Of a stretch of 24,006 bases of DNA, positions 15,681 to 23,952 are shown piece by piece (position 1 is the first letter of the stretch; each line of letters starts with the position of its first letter). The stretch is from CAUZEO01 sp963578625 (lineage in GTDB: Bacteria > Verrucomicrobiota > Kiritimatiellia > SLOV01). Both the position numbers and the translations under genes were made by a program. The notes below the pieces were generated by a model. That model was not told the origin of the DNA. It was given only the letters and a program-made list of their open reading frames with translations, and made no database searches. The stretch covers positions 1 to 24,006 of the forward strand of contig CAUZEO010000036.1 of assembly GCA_963578625.1 (NCBI GenBank), given 5' to 3'.

Positions 15681-17474
15681 ATGGGTTTACTTTCCAATCT
15701 GAAATTGAGAATCAGAAATCGAAAATGGCGCGGTTCACCTGCGAAGAGTTGCTCCGTTCGGAGCAACAAGCGCCTTCCCTCTGTTTTTATCGCGATCGGC
15801 GGGGTCTTTGCCGTCGCGCATTGCGCTGCTGCCCTGCCCACTCCCGCGGATATTTCCTGGACGGATTCGGGGGGCATCCGGGTGGACGGTTGGCTGGCGA
15901 TCGAGGAGAGATATAAAGAAGGCCGGACCGTAACCAACCAGGTCCTGAAAAAAACGGCCGACACCATTGAATATCAGAACGAGCTGGTGAAAATCCGCAA
16001 GCGTTGGCGGCTCGAAAACAACAGCCTGATCATCGAACAGCAGATCGATCCACGTTCCGAGGCAGGGAAGCACAGCGAACTGGTTCTCATAGTAGAAACC
16101 CTTCGCCAGTACGAACATTTCTACACGCCCTACGGCTTCAGTTCGCCGAATATTACCGGCAAGTGGATTCCCGCGGGAGAAATGGCGAGAATTGAATGCG
16201 GCTATCACGGCGCCTATAGCAATTCGATGCTCTATTCCTTGCTGCACGGGCAGGGCGGCGCGGTGATGCTGGACCGGGTATTGAGCAACGGCTACCTGGC
16301 CTGGGAAGGCGGCATCCGGGATGCCGAAGGCGATTTCTCCAAATTGACCTGGCCCATGCTGGGATACGGACACTGGAGTTGGAACACCGGCCACCCGGGG
16401 CCGGTGAAGGCATGGATGCAGAATGTCTATCCCCCCGAAGGCGGTTCCGCCGAGTATCGCCTTCACTTCTTTGACGATGTCTCCATCGAGGAACTGCCCG
16501 AGAAAGCGCACCGGCTCTACCTTGAAGCCAGGAAAAAAGTAGCGATAGAGCGCGGCATTTTCCAGGGCTGGGAGAAGTCACACCGAGAACCGAACCATCG
16601 AGTCGGATTCTACGGGTTCGTCGCGCAACCCTGGGGCGGCGGCCTCACCAAGGCAGGCAATGCTTTTGTCGATCGGCTGGTACGCCTCCGACAGGTCCTC
16701 GACGAAAGCGGCATGGCCGACGCCGTGATCTATTTCTGGGTTCAACTCTATGACGGCAAGCGCGCCGGCTGGGGAGAGTTTCCGCTGGATCACCAGGAGA
16801 CGAAAGACTTCCTGGAGAAAGTGCGGGCGAAGGTTCACAACGTGAAGCTGGGGCTCTACGTCCATCTGTGGATCGCCAGCGTGGAAGCTCCGGTTTACAA
16901 GGAGCATCCGGAATGGTTCACCGGTGAGTTTCACAAAACCGATGGCAACGAGGACAGCTACGCCGGAAAGCTGCCCGAGTGGGGCGATTTTCTGATCGAC
17001 CAGATGCCGCCATTGATCGATGCGTACGATCTGGATTGCGTCTTTTTTGACGGGGCCGACTGGGCGCCCCGGTGGCGGGGCACTCACGAACAGAGCCGAC
17101 AATTTTTTTCCCGGATGTCGGAAACCCTGCATGCCCATGGCGCCGACTTCCTGGTCAATGGAAACGTTCCTTTCGCCGACTTCGGCATGACGGAAACGGT
17201 GGCCGGAATGGACACTTCGAAGGACCGCGGCATGTCGGCGAACTTTCAGTACATGTCCTTCCACGACGCCACGTTCGGGCCGGAGTTCACTCCCTCACCG
17301 GCACACCGCGCACCCGTAGAAGATTCCGGCAAGGCCGTCCTGAAATACTACATCGATCGTCCTGAATTTATCATTCGCTGGCCCGCCCATTACGGGGGAG
17401 ATGAACACGAGAAAATCTTGAAAGAGTATTTTGAGCCGTGGGCGCGCCGCCGCGCCGAACTGACCAAGGAGTAG
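15681..17474 (+). CDS. Secreted glycoside-hydrolase-like TIM-barrel protein, paralog A
   Basis: The product is 597 residues from ATG 15681. Its hydrophobic signal core (SVFIAIGGVFAVAHCAAA, about 34-51) is preceded by an unusually long basic stretch coming from a repeat array. The body has a beta-rich N-terminal half (GIRVDGWLAIEE to EYRLHFF, 66-264) with CGYHGAYSNSMLY, shared exactly with paralog B. A barrel-like half follows: VIYFWVQLYDGKRAGWGEFP, LGLYVHLWIASVEAPVY, AGKLPEWGDFL, LDCVFFDGADWAPRW (Asp457 a candidate catalytic residue) and FLVNGNVPFADFG. The mode suggests an oligosaccharide hydrolase, family unassigned. The start is uncertain: the frame is open to 15618, and the ATG at 15725 is out of frame. 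It stops 2 bases before paralog B. Confidence 0.85.
   Translation: MGLLSNLKLRIRNRKWRGSPAKSCSVRSNKRLPSVFIAIGGVFAVAHCAAALPTPADISWTDSGGIRVDGWLAIEERYKEGRTVTNQVLKKTADTIEYQNELVKIRKRWRLENNSLIIEQQIDPRSEAGKHSELVLIVETLRQYEHFYTPYGFSSPNITGKWIPAGEMARIECGYHGAYSNSMLYSLLHGQGGAVMLDRVLSNGYLAWEGGIRDAEGDFSKLTWPMLGYGHWSWNTGHPGPVKAWMQNVYPPEGGSAEYRLHFFDDVSIEELPEKAHRLYLEARKKVAIERGIFQGWEKSHREPNHRVGFYGFVAQPWGGGLTKAGNAFVDRLVRLRQVLDESGMADAVIYFWVQLYDGKRAGWGEFPLDHQETKDFLEKVRAKVHNVKLGLYVHLWIASVEAPVYKEHPEWFTGEFHKTDGNEDSYAGKLPEWGDFLIDQMPPLIDAYDLDCVFFDGADWAPRWRGTHEQSRQFFSRMSETLHAHGADFLVNGNVPFADFGMTETVAGMDTSKDRGMSANFQYMSFHDATFGPEFTPSPAHRAPVEDSGKAVLKYYIDRPEFIIRWPAHYGGDEHEKILKEYFEPWARRRAELTKE
15696..15727. repeat. Heptamer tandem array (AATCNGA type)
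   Basis: Four 7-base units each starting with AAT occur in order: AATCTGA, AATTGAG, AATCAGA, AATCGAA, then AATGG. In the frame of the following gene they encode NLKLRIRNRK. An ATG at 15725 sits in the last partial unit but in a different frame from the hydrolase-like gene. Confidence 0.7.
15748..15767 (+). repeat. Perfect hairpin in the leader of the hydrolase-like gene
   Basis: GTTGCTCCG (15748-15756) and CGGAGCAAC (15759-15767) are exact reverse complements separated by TT. The hairpin lies between the heptamer array and the hydrophobic part of the signal peptide, within the nominal coding frame. It may be a mobile palindrome or an RNA structure influencing initiation. Confidence 0.6.
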
Positions 17475-17476
17475 CA

Positions 17477-19249
17477 ATGATTCGACCTGAAGTTAAATGT
17501 ACGTGGGCCTTGCTTGCCGCAATAGCCATTGCCCTGCCCACCGGCCTCGTCACCGCAAAAGAGATCCCGACCGTCGACGACATTGCGTGGACCGACCGTG
17601 GCGACCTGCTCATCAAGGGCTGGCTGGCCTTCGAGGAAAGCTACGGCGAATCCCCCGCAGGGGAAAACGAGGTCCTGCGGAAGACGGGCGACACGGTCGA
17701 ATACCGGAACGCGCTGGTGCGAATCAGCAAGCAGTGGAGGCTGGAGGACAACACACTCATCGTCTCCCAGGAAATCACCCCGCTGAACGAACTCGGGCGA
17801 AACAGCGAACTGACCTTGAAAATCAAAACCCTGCGCCCGTTCGAACGATTCTTCACCCCGTACGCTTTCAGTTCCCCGGAGATCAGCGGCGAATGGATCG
17901 AGGCGGGTGAGAAGCCTGAATTGAAGTGTGGGTACCATGGCGCCTATAGCAACTCCATGTTGTACTACATGCTGCACGGGGCCACCGGCGGGGTGATGTT
18001 CGACCGGGTCCTGACCTATGGCTACCGGGCGTTTGAAGGAGGCATCAGCCGGGCGGCGGGCGACTTCTCGGAACTCACCTGGCCCATGCTCGGATACGGC
18101 CACTGGAGCTGGAACCGGGGGCACCCGGGACCGATCAAGGACTGGATGCGGAACGTCTATCCGGAGGAAGGCGGTGTGGTGGAGTATCGCCTGCACTTCT
18201 TCGAACCCGGTCCCAGGGAAGAAATCGGCAACCAGGCCTATGGCAAGTACCTGGACACACGGAAGGTTGTGGCCAGGGAGCAGAAAATTTTCGAGGGCTG
18301 GAAAAAAATCCATCGTCCCAAGCAGGACGAGGTCGCGTTCTATACGTTTGTCGGTTACAACTGGAAGCCTTGGGGCATTGCCGGCATGGGCGGATACAGC
18401 GGCCCGGAAACGCTGACCAAGGCGACGCCCTATTATGTCGATCACTTCAAACGCATGCGGGCCATCCTGGATGAGCACGGGCTGGAGGACGCATACATCT
18501 ACTTCTGGGTTCATCCTATCGACGGTCTCGACGCCGGCTGGGGAAATTTCCCGCTCGACATCGAGCCGGCCAAGGATCTGTTCAGGAAGCTTCGCGAAGA
18601 AGTTCACCACATCCGGCTCGGCGCGTACGTGAATTTCTGGCTCTGCGCCACGCACTCCGAGGTGTACCAGCAGCACCCGGATTGGTTCACCACCGAGTAT
18701 CACAAGACCGACAAGGGCAGCGATTCCTACGCGGGGAAGCTGCCCGAGTGGGGAGATTTCATGGCGGAGCAGCTTCCCATTTACGCGAAAGCGTATGACC
18801 TCGACTTCCTCTTTTGCGATGGCGCAGACTGGGCCCCGCGCTGGCGCGGCACGCACGAGCAGAGCCGGAAGTTTTTCACCGACGTCTCCAACGCGCTCCA
18901 CGACATCGGCGCCGAATTCTGGGCCAACGGCAACATTCCCTACGTGGATATGGGCATGGATGAGCAGGTGGCGGGAGAAAGTGTCGAGAGCGACCGCATC
19001 CTGGCGGAGAATTTCAGCAATATCACCTACCATGAGCGGATGATGGGCCCCATGTTCTCCTGGCGGTCGTGGAAGCCGCTGCTCTTCTTCCGCTCCGGCC
19101 AGTCGCTCCTCGACCACTTCGCGGACCGCCCGGAATTCCTGGTCCGCTGGCCGGTACAGTACTCCGGCGAGGACCAGGACTACATTCTGAATCACTTTTT
19201 CACGGAGTTCGCCAAACGCCGCGGGGAAGCGCTTTTGTCCGTAAAGTAG
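17477..19249 (+). CDS. Secreted glycoside-hydrolase-like TIM-barrel protein, paralog B
   Basis: This 590-residue protein has a normal signal peptide (CTWALLAAIAIALPTGLVTA, cleavage near residue 28) and AAGGAG 5 bases before ATG 17477. It is co-linear with paralog A, roughly 60% identical by eye, and more distantly with residues 255-815 of the protein at 11263. Key blocks are CGYHGAYSNSMLY (151-163), MLGYGHWSWNRGHPGP, YIYFWVHPIDGLDAGWGNFP, LGAYVNFWLC, YAGKLPEWGDF, LDFLFCDGADWAPRWRGTHE (442-461, Asp448 the candidate catalytic residue) and WANGNIPYVDMG. Two bases separate it from paralog A, so both are probably one transcript. An insertion containing PWGIAGMGGYSGPET (298-312) is absent in A. I cannot assign a named CAZy family. 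Confidence 0.88.
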   Translation: MIRPEVKCTWALLAAIAIALPTGLVTAKEIPTVDDIAWTDRGDLLIKGWLAFEESYGESPAGENEVLRKTGDTVEYRNALVRISKQWRLEDNTLIVSQEITPLNELGRNSELTLKIKTLRPFERFFTPYAFSSPEISGEWIEAGEKPELKCGYHGAYSNSMLYYMLHGATGGVMFDRVLTYGYRAFEGGISRAAGDFSELTWPMLGYGHWSWNRGHPGPIKDWMRNVYPEEGGVVEYRLHFFEPGPREEIGNQAYGKYLDTRKVVAREQKIFEGWKKIHRPKQDEVAFYTFVGYNWKPWGIAGMGGYSGPETLTKATPYYVDHFKRMRAILDEHGLEDAYIYFWVHPIDGLDAGWGNFPLDIEPAKDLFRKLREEVHHIRLGAYVNFWLCATHSEVYQQHPDWFTTEYHKTDKGSDSYAGKLPEWGDFMAEQLPIYAKAYDLDFLFCDGADWAPRWRGTHEQSRKFFTDVSNALHDIGAEFWANGNIPYVDMGMDEQVAGESVESDRILAENFSNITYHERMMGPMFSWRSWKPLLFFRSGQSLLDHFADRPEFLVRWPVQYSGEDQDYILNHFFTEFAKRRGEALLSVK

Positions 19250-19250
19250 C

Positions 19251-19269
19251 GGAAGTCGCGGAGACTTCC
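19251..19269 (+). terminator. Short hairpin after paralog B, possible terminator
   Basis: GGAAGTC (19251-19257) pairs perfectly with GACTTCC (19263-19269) around GCGGA, two bases after the stop at 19249. There is no T-run, so termination is uncertain. The rest of the 242-base gap before 19492 shows nothing convincing; GATAAT-like hexamers near 19430 could be a -10 element. Confidence 0.4.
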
Positions 19270-19491
19270 GATCGGCGACTTATCAGCTCGAAACTCCGAA
19301 CCATTTGAAGCACTTCTCCACATCCACAAATTTCGAACTGTCAAGGAAAGACGCGGAACTCTCCGCTAGTTCTGCTACACATGGTTCGCATCGCTGCTGC
19401 CTCCATGCTTTCTTGCGAAAACAAGGGATAAATGCAGGATAATCTTGTGCGCCCCATCGAAAGATGATTTGTTCGCGACTAATAACGGCCA

Positions 19492-22400
19492 ATGAAATTC
19501 CCAATTACAACAATTGCATGCGCGTCCTGCCTCTCCCTGCTGTCATTACGCACCCACGCACAATGGCCCGGCCCCGAAACCGTCGTCGGCATCTTCGACA
19601 GCCGCCAACTGCGATCTGAAGCGTTGCCGCTCGCCGAGACCCTGCAGTCTACACTGGCGGCTGCCGGATACCAGGTCATCGCGCTCAATCCGGAGCAAAC
19701 AGCAAATGCAGAATTCCTTAATCGTCGCAAACTCGACGTCCTCATCTACCTCGGCGCCGATCACACGATTCCCGGCGGCCAGCAGTGCGCTGAGTTTCTC
19801 AGGGAAGGCGGACGGTTCTGGTACATCGGCGATCTCGGACCCTTCTTAGGCGTCGCGTACGAGGCACCCGGTGTACCTGAAGCCGACGACAAATCGGCGG
19901 AGGAGCGAATGCAGCGCGGTCGGTCCGCCAATCCGAATGCGGCAGGGGTATCCACGTCCGAACAGCTCGCCCGATTGGTCCAGCGCGGAAGCGTACACTG
20001 CTGGCGGACGATCGAAGCGGCAAAAGTTCTCGATGCGCCTGAGGCCACCGCGGACGGTCGGAACGATTTTGCCCAGAGCATCGATGCGTACTGTGACGCA
20101 GCCGTTCAGGACAACCTGAAGGCAGTGTCATTACGAAGCGCTGATTTTCCCTGGATTCGGCCGTCCTGCCGCGTGGTCGGCATGTGCAAGGCGAAATACG
20201 AATTGCCGATCTGGGCAGGGGGGCGCCCAAGTACGTCGGCGGGCTATCCCCTGGGAATGATCGCAGATGCTTGTGGCGAGTTTGGCGGAGCACGTACGCT
20301 TTTCGCGGGACGGGCGGCGCTGGAGCACCTGGCCACCTCGACGAATACCTGGTCGTCGTTCGTCAAGGAAGCCGTCGCGACGCTCGTGAGGGATGATCTC
20401 GTGGCGATGATTGAGCCGGCGCGCGCCATCGTCCGGGCCGACGAACCGATCGAACTCGAACTTCGTGTCGACTACTACCGGCCGGACCGACGCTCCATCG
20501 ACGTTGACGTTCGAGCCGTTCGCCGACAAAGCGACGAGGACGGCAAGATTCTTTCCACGTGGAGCCTCGACCTGCCGCCTCGGGGCCACGCCAGGCGGTC
20601 TGTCTCGCTGCCGGCCGGCGAGCTCGGGGAAGGACTGTACGATCTCGTGCTCCGGGTGGATCAGAACGTGGTCCACAATCGCATTCTGAGCGTCCTCCCC
20701 GGATCGATTGCGCCCCTGGCCCGGGATACATTTTTCAACCGGTCTTCCGCGGGCCGGTTCGTCATCCTGTTCCGGAGCTTCGATGCCAACGCCAACAATG
20801 TTCGGGTGGCGAAGGAGACAGGCCTGCACGGCTTTTCGCTTCACATTCCCTGGATTCCGGAAGGGCACTCGGTCGAGACGTCCGTCAATTGGCCGGTCCT
20901 CGATCGCTGGATCGAGGATGCTACGAAGAATGAAATGAAGGTCATCATCGATGGGTGGGACCACCGTCCCTACCCGGAGTATTTCATCCACTTCAAGCAG
21001 TCCGAGTCGCGGAGGAACTGGGAGAAGTACCCCAGCCTGGTCGTAGACGAAAACCACGGTCGTTGGGAAGCGCTGTGGAAAGCCGTCGCGAAGCGGTACT
21101 CGGCCAACGGGAACGTCGTGGGCATGTTCCTGGCCCCGGGCGCTCAAAGCTCGTTTCAAATCGATCTCTCCGAACACGCCGCCGCGGATTATGCCGAGTT
21201 CCTGCGGTCGATCCAGGGTCGGGACCTGGAAGAACTTGCCGAGCGCCACAAGCTGGAATTCGATTCGTGGATGGATGTACGGCCGCCCGATGTGGATCAT
21301 CCAGCCGGGAACATGTTTGCCCGGATCCTGGACTACCACGACTTCTGGAAGCACCAGCATCTTCAATTCCTGGACGCATCCGCCCGGTCGATCCGCGCCG
21401 TTGCGCCGGACATGCCTCTCCTGCTGCGCGGGCCCTACGACTACGGCCCGAACTTCCGCCATGCCGCCAAACTGATGGAGAAATACGGCCCCATCAGCAT
21501 TCACGCAGAAAACGTGGAGACAACCATTAACACGCACACGCCGTTGTATGGCGGCCACCTGCGATACGGCGTACCCATCTCGGCGGAAAACGGCTGGCCG
21601 GGCAATCGCGGCGAACCGGCCCGGCACGCATACTTCAAAGCGCTGCTGGGGCGCCATACCGCGTTCCTCTACTCCGGGGGCGGATCCAGCCAGCTGCTCC
21701 CCAACCTGGACGTGCTGGCCGAATACGCCTGGCTGGATGCGTCGATCAAACTCCCCTCCACGCACCCGGTCATGCCTCGCGTCGCCGCCCTCATCAACGA
21801 AACCTCACAACTCTTTCCCGCGGTCAGCATGCCCCTGGACCCGAAGTGGAATACACCCCGATTTCATCGTGTGCTGTTCCGGCTGGGGTACCCGGCCATG
21901 GCGACCAATATCGATCAACCCGATCTTCGCGATATCGACATCGCGATGGACGGCGGCGAGAATCCGGTGGTTCGCCGATCCGTCCTGCGATCGCTGCTCC
22001 GGTGGGTCAGCGACGGAAACACGCTCATCATCTCCGACAAGATGGCGGCCTACAACGAAACCGGTCCCGTCACACCGCTGGCAGATCAACTCCGATCGCC
22101 CGAGACGACCGTTTATGGCATCCAGGCGGAGAACATCGGCCCGCCTGAAACATTTCCTGATGCCGGGGAAGAGGGCGCGGTCCAGAGCGTCCGGATGGGC
22201 AGTGGTCGAGTGATCCTTCTCAATGAGTTGAAGGATGACCCAATGTATCAGACGATCGGAACCGTGCTGGACAAACTGGGAGTAGATCGTCCCGTTCGTT
22301 GCGAGCCGCCGCTGCCTGTTGCCGTTCGCGAGAGCAACGATGCACTGTACGTGACTCTCTATGATGTCGACAGCCATACGGTCGGAGGCTACTTCAACCA

Positions 22401-22581
22401 TGATGACGCCGCTGAGGACCTCGAAATCAGCGACGAGATCCTCCACTTGAAATTGACGGCCCCATTCTCACCCTCCTCCGCCATCAACCTGGCCACCGGA
22501 AGGAGTCTGGATGTAGCAGGCAATGAAGTTTCTCTGGCGTTGCGCAAAGGACATGGTGCCGTGGTACGGATGAGTAAGTAG
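19492..22581 (+). CDS. Secreted GH42/clan-A-like multidomain protein
   Basis: The 1029-residue protein has a signal peptide (ITTIACASCLSLLSLRTHA, cut near residue 23). A Rossmann/glutamine-amidotransferase-like region follows (28-120: VVGIFDSRQ, VLIYLGADHTIPGG, FLREGGRFWYIGD), then a beta-sandwich (about 305-402) and a (beta/alpha)8 region (about 412-740) resembling GH42-type beta-galactosidases. Supporting blocks are GLHGFSLHIPWIP, RYSANGNVVGMFLAPG, FLRSIQGRDLEELAERHKLEFDSWMDVRPP and VPISAENGWPG (Glu699, the likely nucleophile position). The C-terminal part (about 780-1029) holds another Rossmann-like segment (LLRWVSDGNTLIISDKMAAYNETG) and a terminal beta domain. The usual Asn-Glu acid/base motif after strand 4 is replaced by APGAQS, so catalysis is doubtful or altered. 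No strong ribosome site precedes ATG 19492. Confidence 0.8.
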   Translation: MKFPITTIACASCLSLLSLRTHAQWPGPETVVGIFDSRQLRSEALPLAETLQSTLAAAGYQVIALNPEQTANAEFLNRRKLDVLIYLGADHTIPGGQQCAEFLREGGRFWYIGDLGPFLGVAYEAPGVPEADDKSAEERMQRGRSANPNAAGVSTSEQLARLVQRGSVHCWRTIEAAKVLDAPEATADGRNDFAQSIDAYCDAAVQDNLKAVSLRSADFPWIRPSCRVVGMCKAKYELPIWAGGRPSTSAGYPLGMIADACGEFGGARTLFAGRAALEHLATSTNTWSSFVKEAVATLVRDDLVAMIEPARAIVRADEPIELELRVDYYRPDRRSIDVDVRAVRRQSDEDGKILSTWSLDLPPRGHARRSVSLPAGELGEGLYDLVLRVDQNVVHNRILSVLPGSIAPLARDTFFNRSSAGRFVILFRSFDANANNVRVAKETGLHGFSLHIPWIPEGHSVETSVNWPVLDRWIEDATKNEMKVIIDGWDHRPYPEYFIHFKQSESRRNWEKYPSLVVDENHGRWEALWKAVAKRYSANGNVVGMFLAPGAQSSFQIDLSEHAAADYAEFLRSIQGRDLEELAERHKLEFDSWMDVRPPDVDHPAGNMFARILDYHDFWKHQHLQFLDASARSIRAVAPDMPLLLRGPYDYGPNFRHAAKLMEKYGPISIHAENVETTINTHTPLYGGHLRYGVPISAENGWPGNRGEPARHAYFKALLGRHTAFLYSGGGSSQLLPNLDVLAEYAWLDASIKLPSTHPVMPRVAALINETSQLFPAVSMPLDPKWNTPRFHRVLFRLGYPAMATNIDQPDLRDIDIAMDGGENPVVRRSVLRSLLRWVSDGNTLIISDKMAAYNETGPVTPLADQLRSPETTVYGIQAENIGPPETFPDAGEEGAVQSVRMGSGRVILLNELKDDPMYQTIGTVLDKLGVDRPVRCEPPLPVAVRESNDALYVTLYDVDSHTVGGYFNHDDAAEDLEISDEILHLKLTAPFSPSSAINLATGRSLDVAGNEVSLALRKGHGAVVRMSK

Positions 22582-22660
22582 TAAAGAGTAGTTGCTTCCC
22601 ATCACGAAGGATTTGATATTTACTGTATCACTGTTCACTACTAACTACTTACTACTCACT
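22573..22660. repeat. Heptamer tandem array (ACTACTN type) with inverted repeat
   Basis: Four 7-base units, ACTGTTC, ACTACTA, ACTACTT and ACTACTC, plus ACT run from 22630 to 22660. AGTAAGTAGT at 22573-22582, across the stop codon of the preceding gene, is the exact reverse complement of 22644-22653. The 97-base gap is almost entirely made of this structure, which could fold as a long-range hairpin. Confidence 0.7.
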
Positions 22661-22678
22661 CCCGAGCACATAACGAAG

Positions 22679-23941
22679 ATGGAAACGATAACTACCGACC
22701 TATGCGAACTCGACTTCCCGCCCGAGATCTATGGCGGGAATCCGTCAGAGGTGGAGGAGGCGGTCCAGGCCGTCATCGAGCGTGTGTTTCGCGACGAGGA
22801 CGGAATCGTTCGCAGTGGCGTTTACGGGAAAACCATGAAACCGCTGCGGTTGGAAGAGGTCGCGGACCGCCCCTATGGGATCGGTTGCTTCTCGCAGAAT
22901 CATGCCATGCCGCACGAGCTCAAACCGATCTACAACAACTACGAGAACGCGGGCCAGGCCAGCGGTAAGTACATCCGTGCGCTGCTTAACAAGCACCAAG
23001 TGACCGGCGATTCACAGAGCGTGGAACTCGCCAGGCGCACGTTTCAGGCGCTCGAACTGCTCTGGAACAATGCCGCAAAATGGGTTCCGGGGTGGTGTTT
23101 CCGCCAGGACATCAACCCCTACGGCCGGGGATGGATCCCCAAGCCGTTCGCCGGCATCCGCCGGGTCGAGGGCATGACGGAGTGCAGCCCCGACCAGTAT
23201 ACCGACATCACCCTCGGCTTGGAGCGCTTTTACCGAGAGGTTGCCGGGCCCGCGGAGCGGGAGATCATCGAGGCGATGGTCTGCTCTTTTGCCGATTGGT
23301 GGTTCAGGCACGACTACACCACGACCTATGAAGGAGGCTGTTCCTGGTGGAAGATGCGGCCGGACTGCATTCATGTCATTGCCTTCTTCCTCTATCTCAA
23401 TGCCCTGGCCCAAACATTCAAACCCGCGGAGCAGTATGAGCGAGGGTTCGAGGTGTGGCTGAACCTGCTGGAAGGCGGGTACGAGGCGCGGAGCCACTGG
23501 GGAGGGCCGAATGCGGTCGGCCTGACTATGCAGTGTCTTGACCGGCTGATGGAGCTGAGGCCCGAGTACAAGGAGCGGTGCATGGATGTGTTCAAGGCGG
23601 CAAACGATCACCTGCTAAAGCGAGTGCAAGCCGACAAGGACAGTATTCCGGGCATCAAGGGCCTGTTCCAATTCAAACACTCCGGCGCATGGTATCTTTG
23701 TGACGCCCACCGGGTGCTTGGCGACGACAGCGTCCTGTCGCTCGCCGAGGAATTTCTCTCCGCCTACTCGAAGCGAGTCGATTTCTACCACATCAGCCGC
23801 GGCGTGCCGGTCGACAGCCTCGCACCGGTCATCGCGGGCGATGACTACCGGAACATGTTCGTGTCCGAGGGCCACATCTGCTGGCTGGGAGCGTATTGGT
23901 ATGCGAAGGGAGAGCGGGATGGTCCCCCAACCGTAAAGTAG
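22679..23941 (+). CDS. Probable (alpha/alpha)6-barrel glycan-processing protein, cytoplasmic
   Basis: The 420-residue product from ATG 22679 has no signal peptide. It is largely helical with regularly spaced aromatic motifs (ALELLWNNAAKWVPGWCFRQD, FADWWFRHDYTTTYEGGCSWWKM, FFLYLNALAQTF, FEVWLNLLEGGYEARSHWG). This pattern suggests an alpha/alpha toroid as in GH88/GH105, epimerase or related six-hairpin glycosidases. TECSPDQYTDITLGLERFY (168-186) contains a conserved-looking Asp-Gln pair. The family is not recognised with certainty. The frame continues upstream to a TTG at 22592, which would add a hydrophobic N-terminus read from the heptamer array; I prefer ATG 22679 because the upstream part is repeat sequence. 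It probably acts on imported sugars after the secreted enzymes. Confidence 0.78.
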   Translation: METITTDLCELDFPPEIYGGNPSEVEEAVQAVIERVFRDEDGIVRSGVYGKTMKPLRLEEVADRPYGIGCFSQNHAMPHELKPIYNNYENAGQASGKYIRALLNKHQVTGDSQSVELARRTFQALELLWNNAAKWVPGWCFRQDINPYGRGWIPKPFAGIRRVEGMTECSPDQYTDITLGLERFYREVAGPAEREIIEAMVCSFADWWFRHDYTTTYEGGCSWWKMRPDCIHVIAFFLYLNALAQTFKPAEQYERGFEVWLNLLEGGYEARSHWGGPNAVGLTMQCLDRLMELRPEYKERCMDVFKAANDHLLKRVQADKDSIPGIKGLFQFKHSGAWYLCDAHRVLGDDSVLSLAEEFLSAYSKRVDFYHISRGVPVDSLAPVIAGDDYRNMFVSEGHICWLGAYWYAKGERDGPPTVK

Positions 23942-23952
23942 AGGAAGTCCCC

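Noticed and set aside
15725..15916. Alternative start at ATG 15725 for the hydrolase-like gene
   Set aside because: The frame encodes no hydrophobic signal segment and stops within 63 codons; it does not join the conserved domain without a frameshift.
17390..19195. 601-codon open frame on the minus strand
   Set aside because: It lies exactly opposite paralog B, whose signal peptide, ribosome site and homology to paralog A are clear. Long antisense frames are expected in GC-rich coding DNA.
20131..21765. 544-codon open frame on the minus strand
   Set aside because: It is antisense to the GH42-like gene and shows Arg/Pro-rich low-complexity translation without recognisable motifs.
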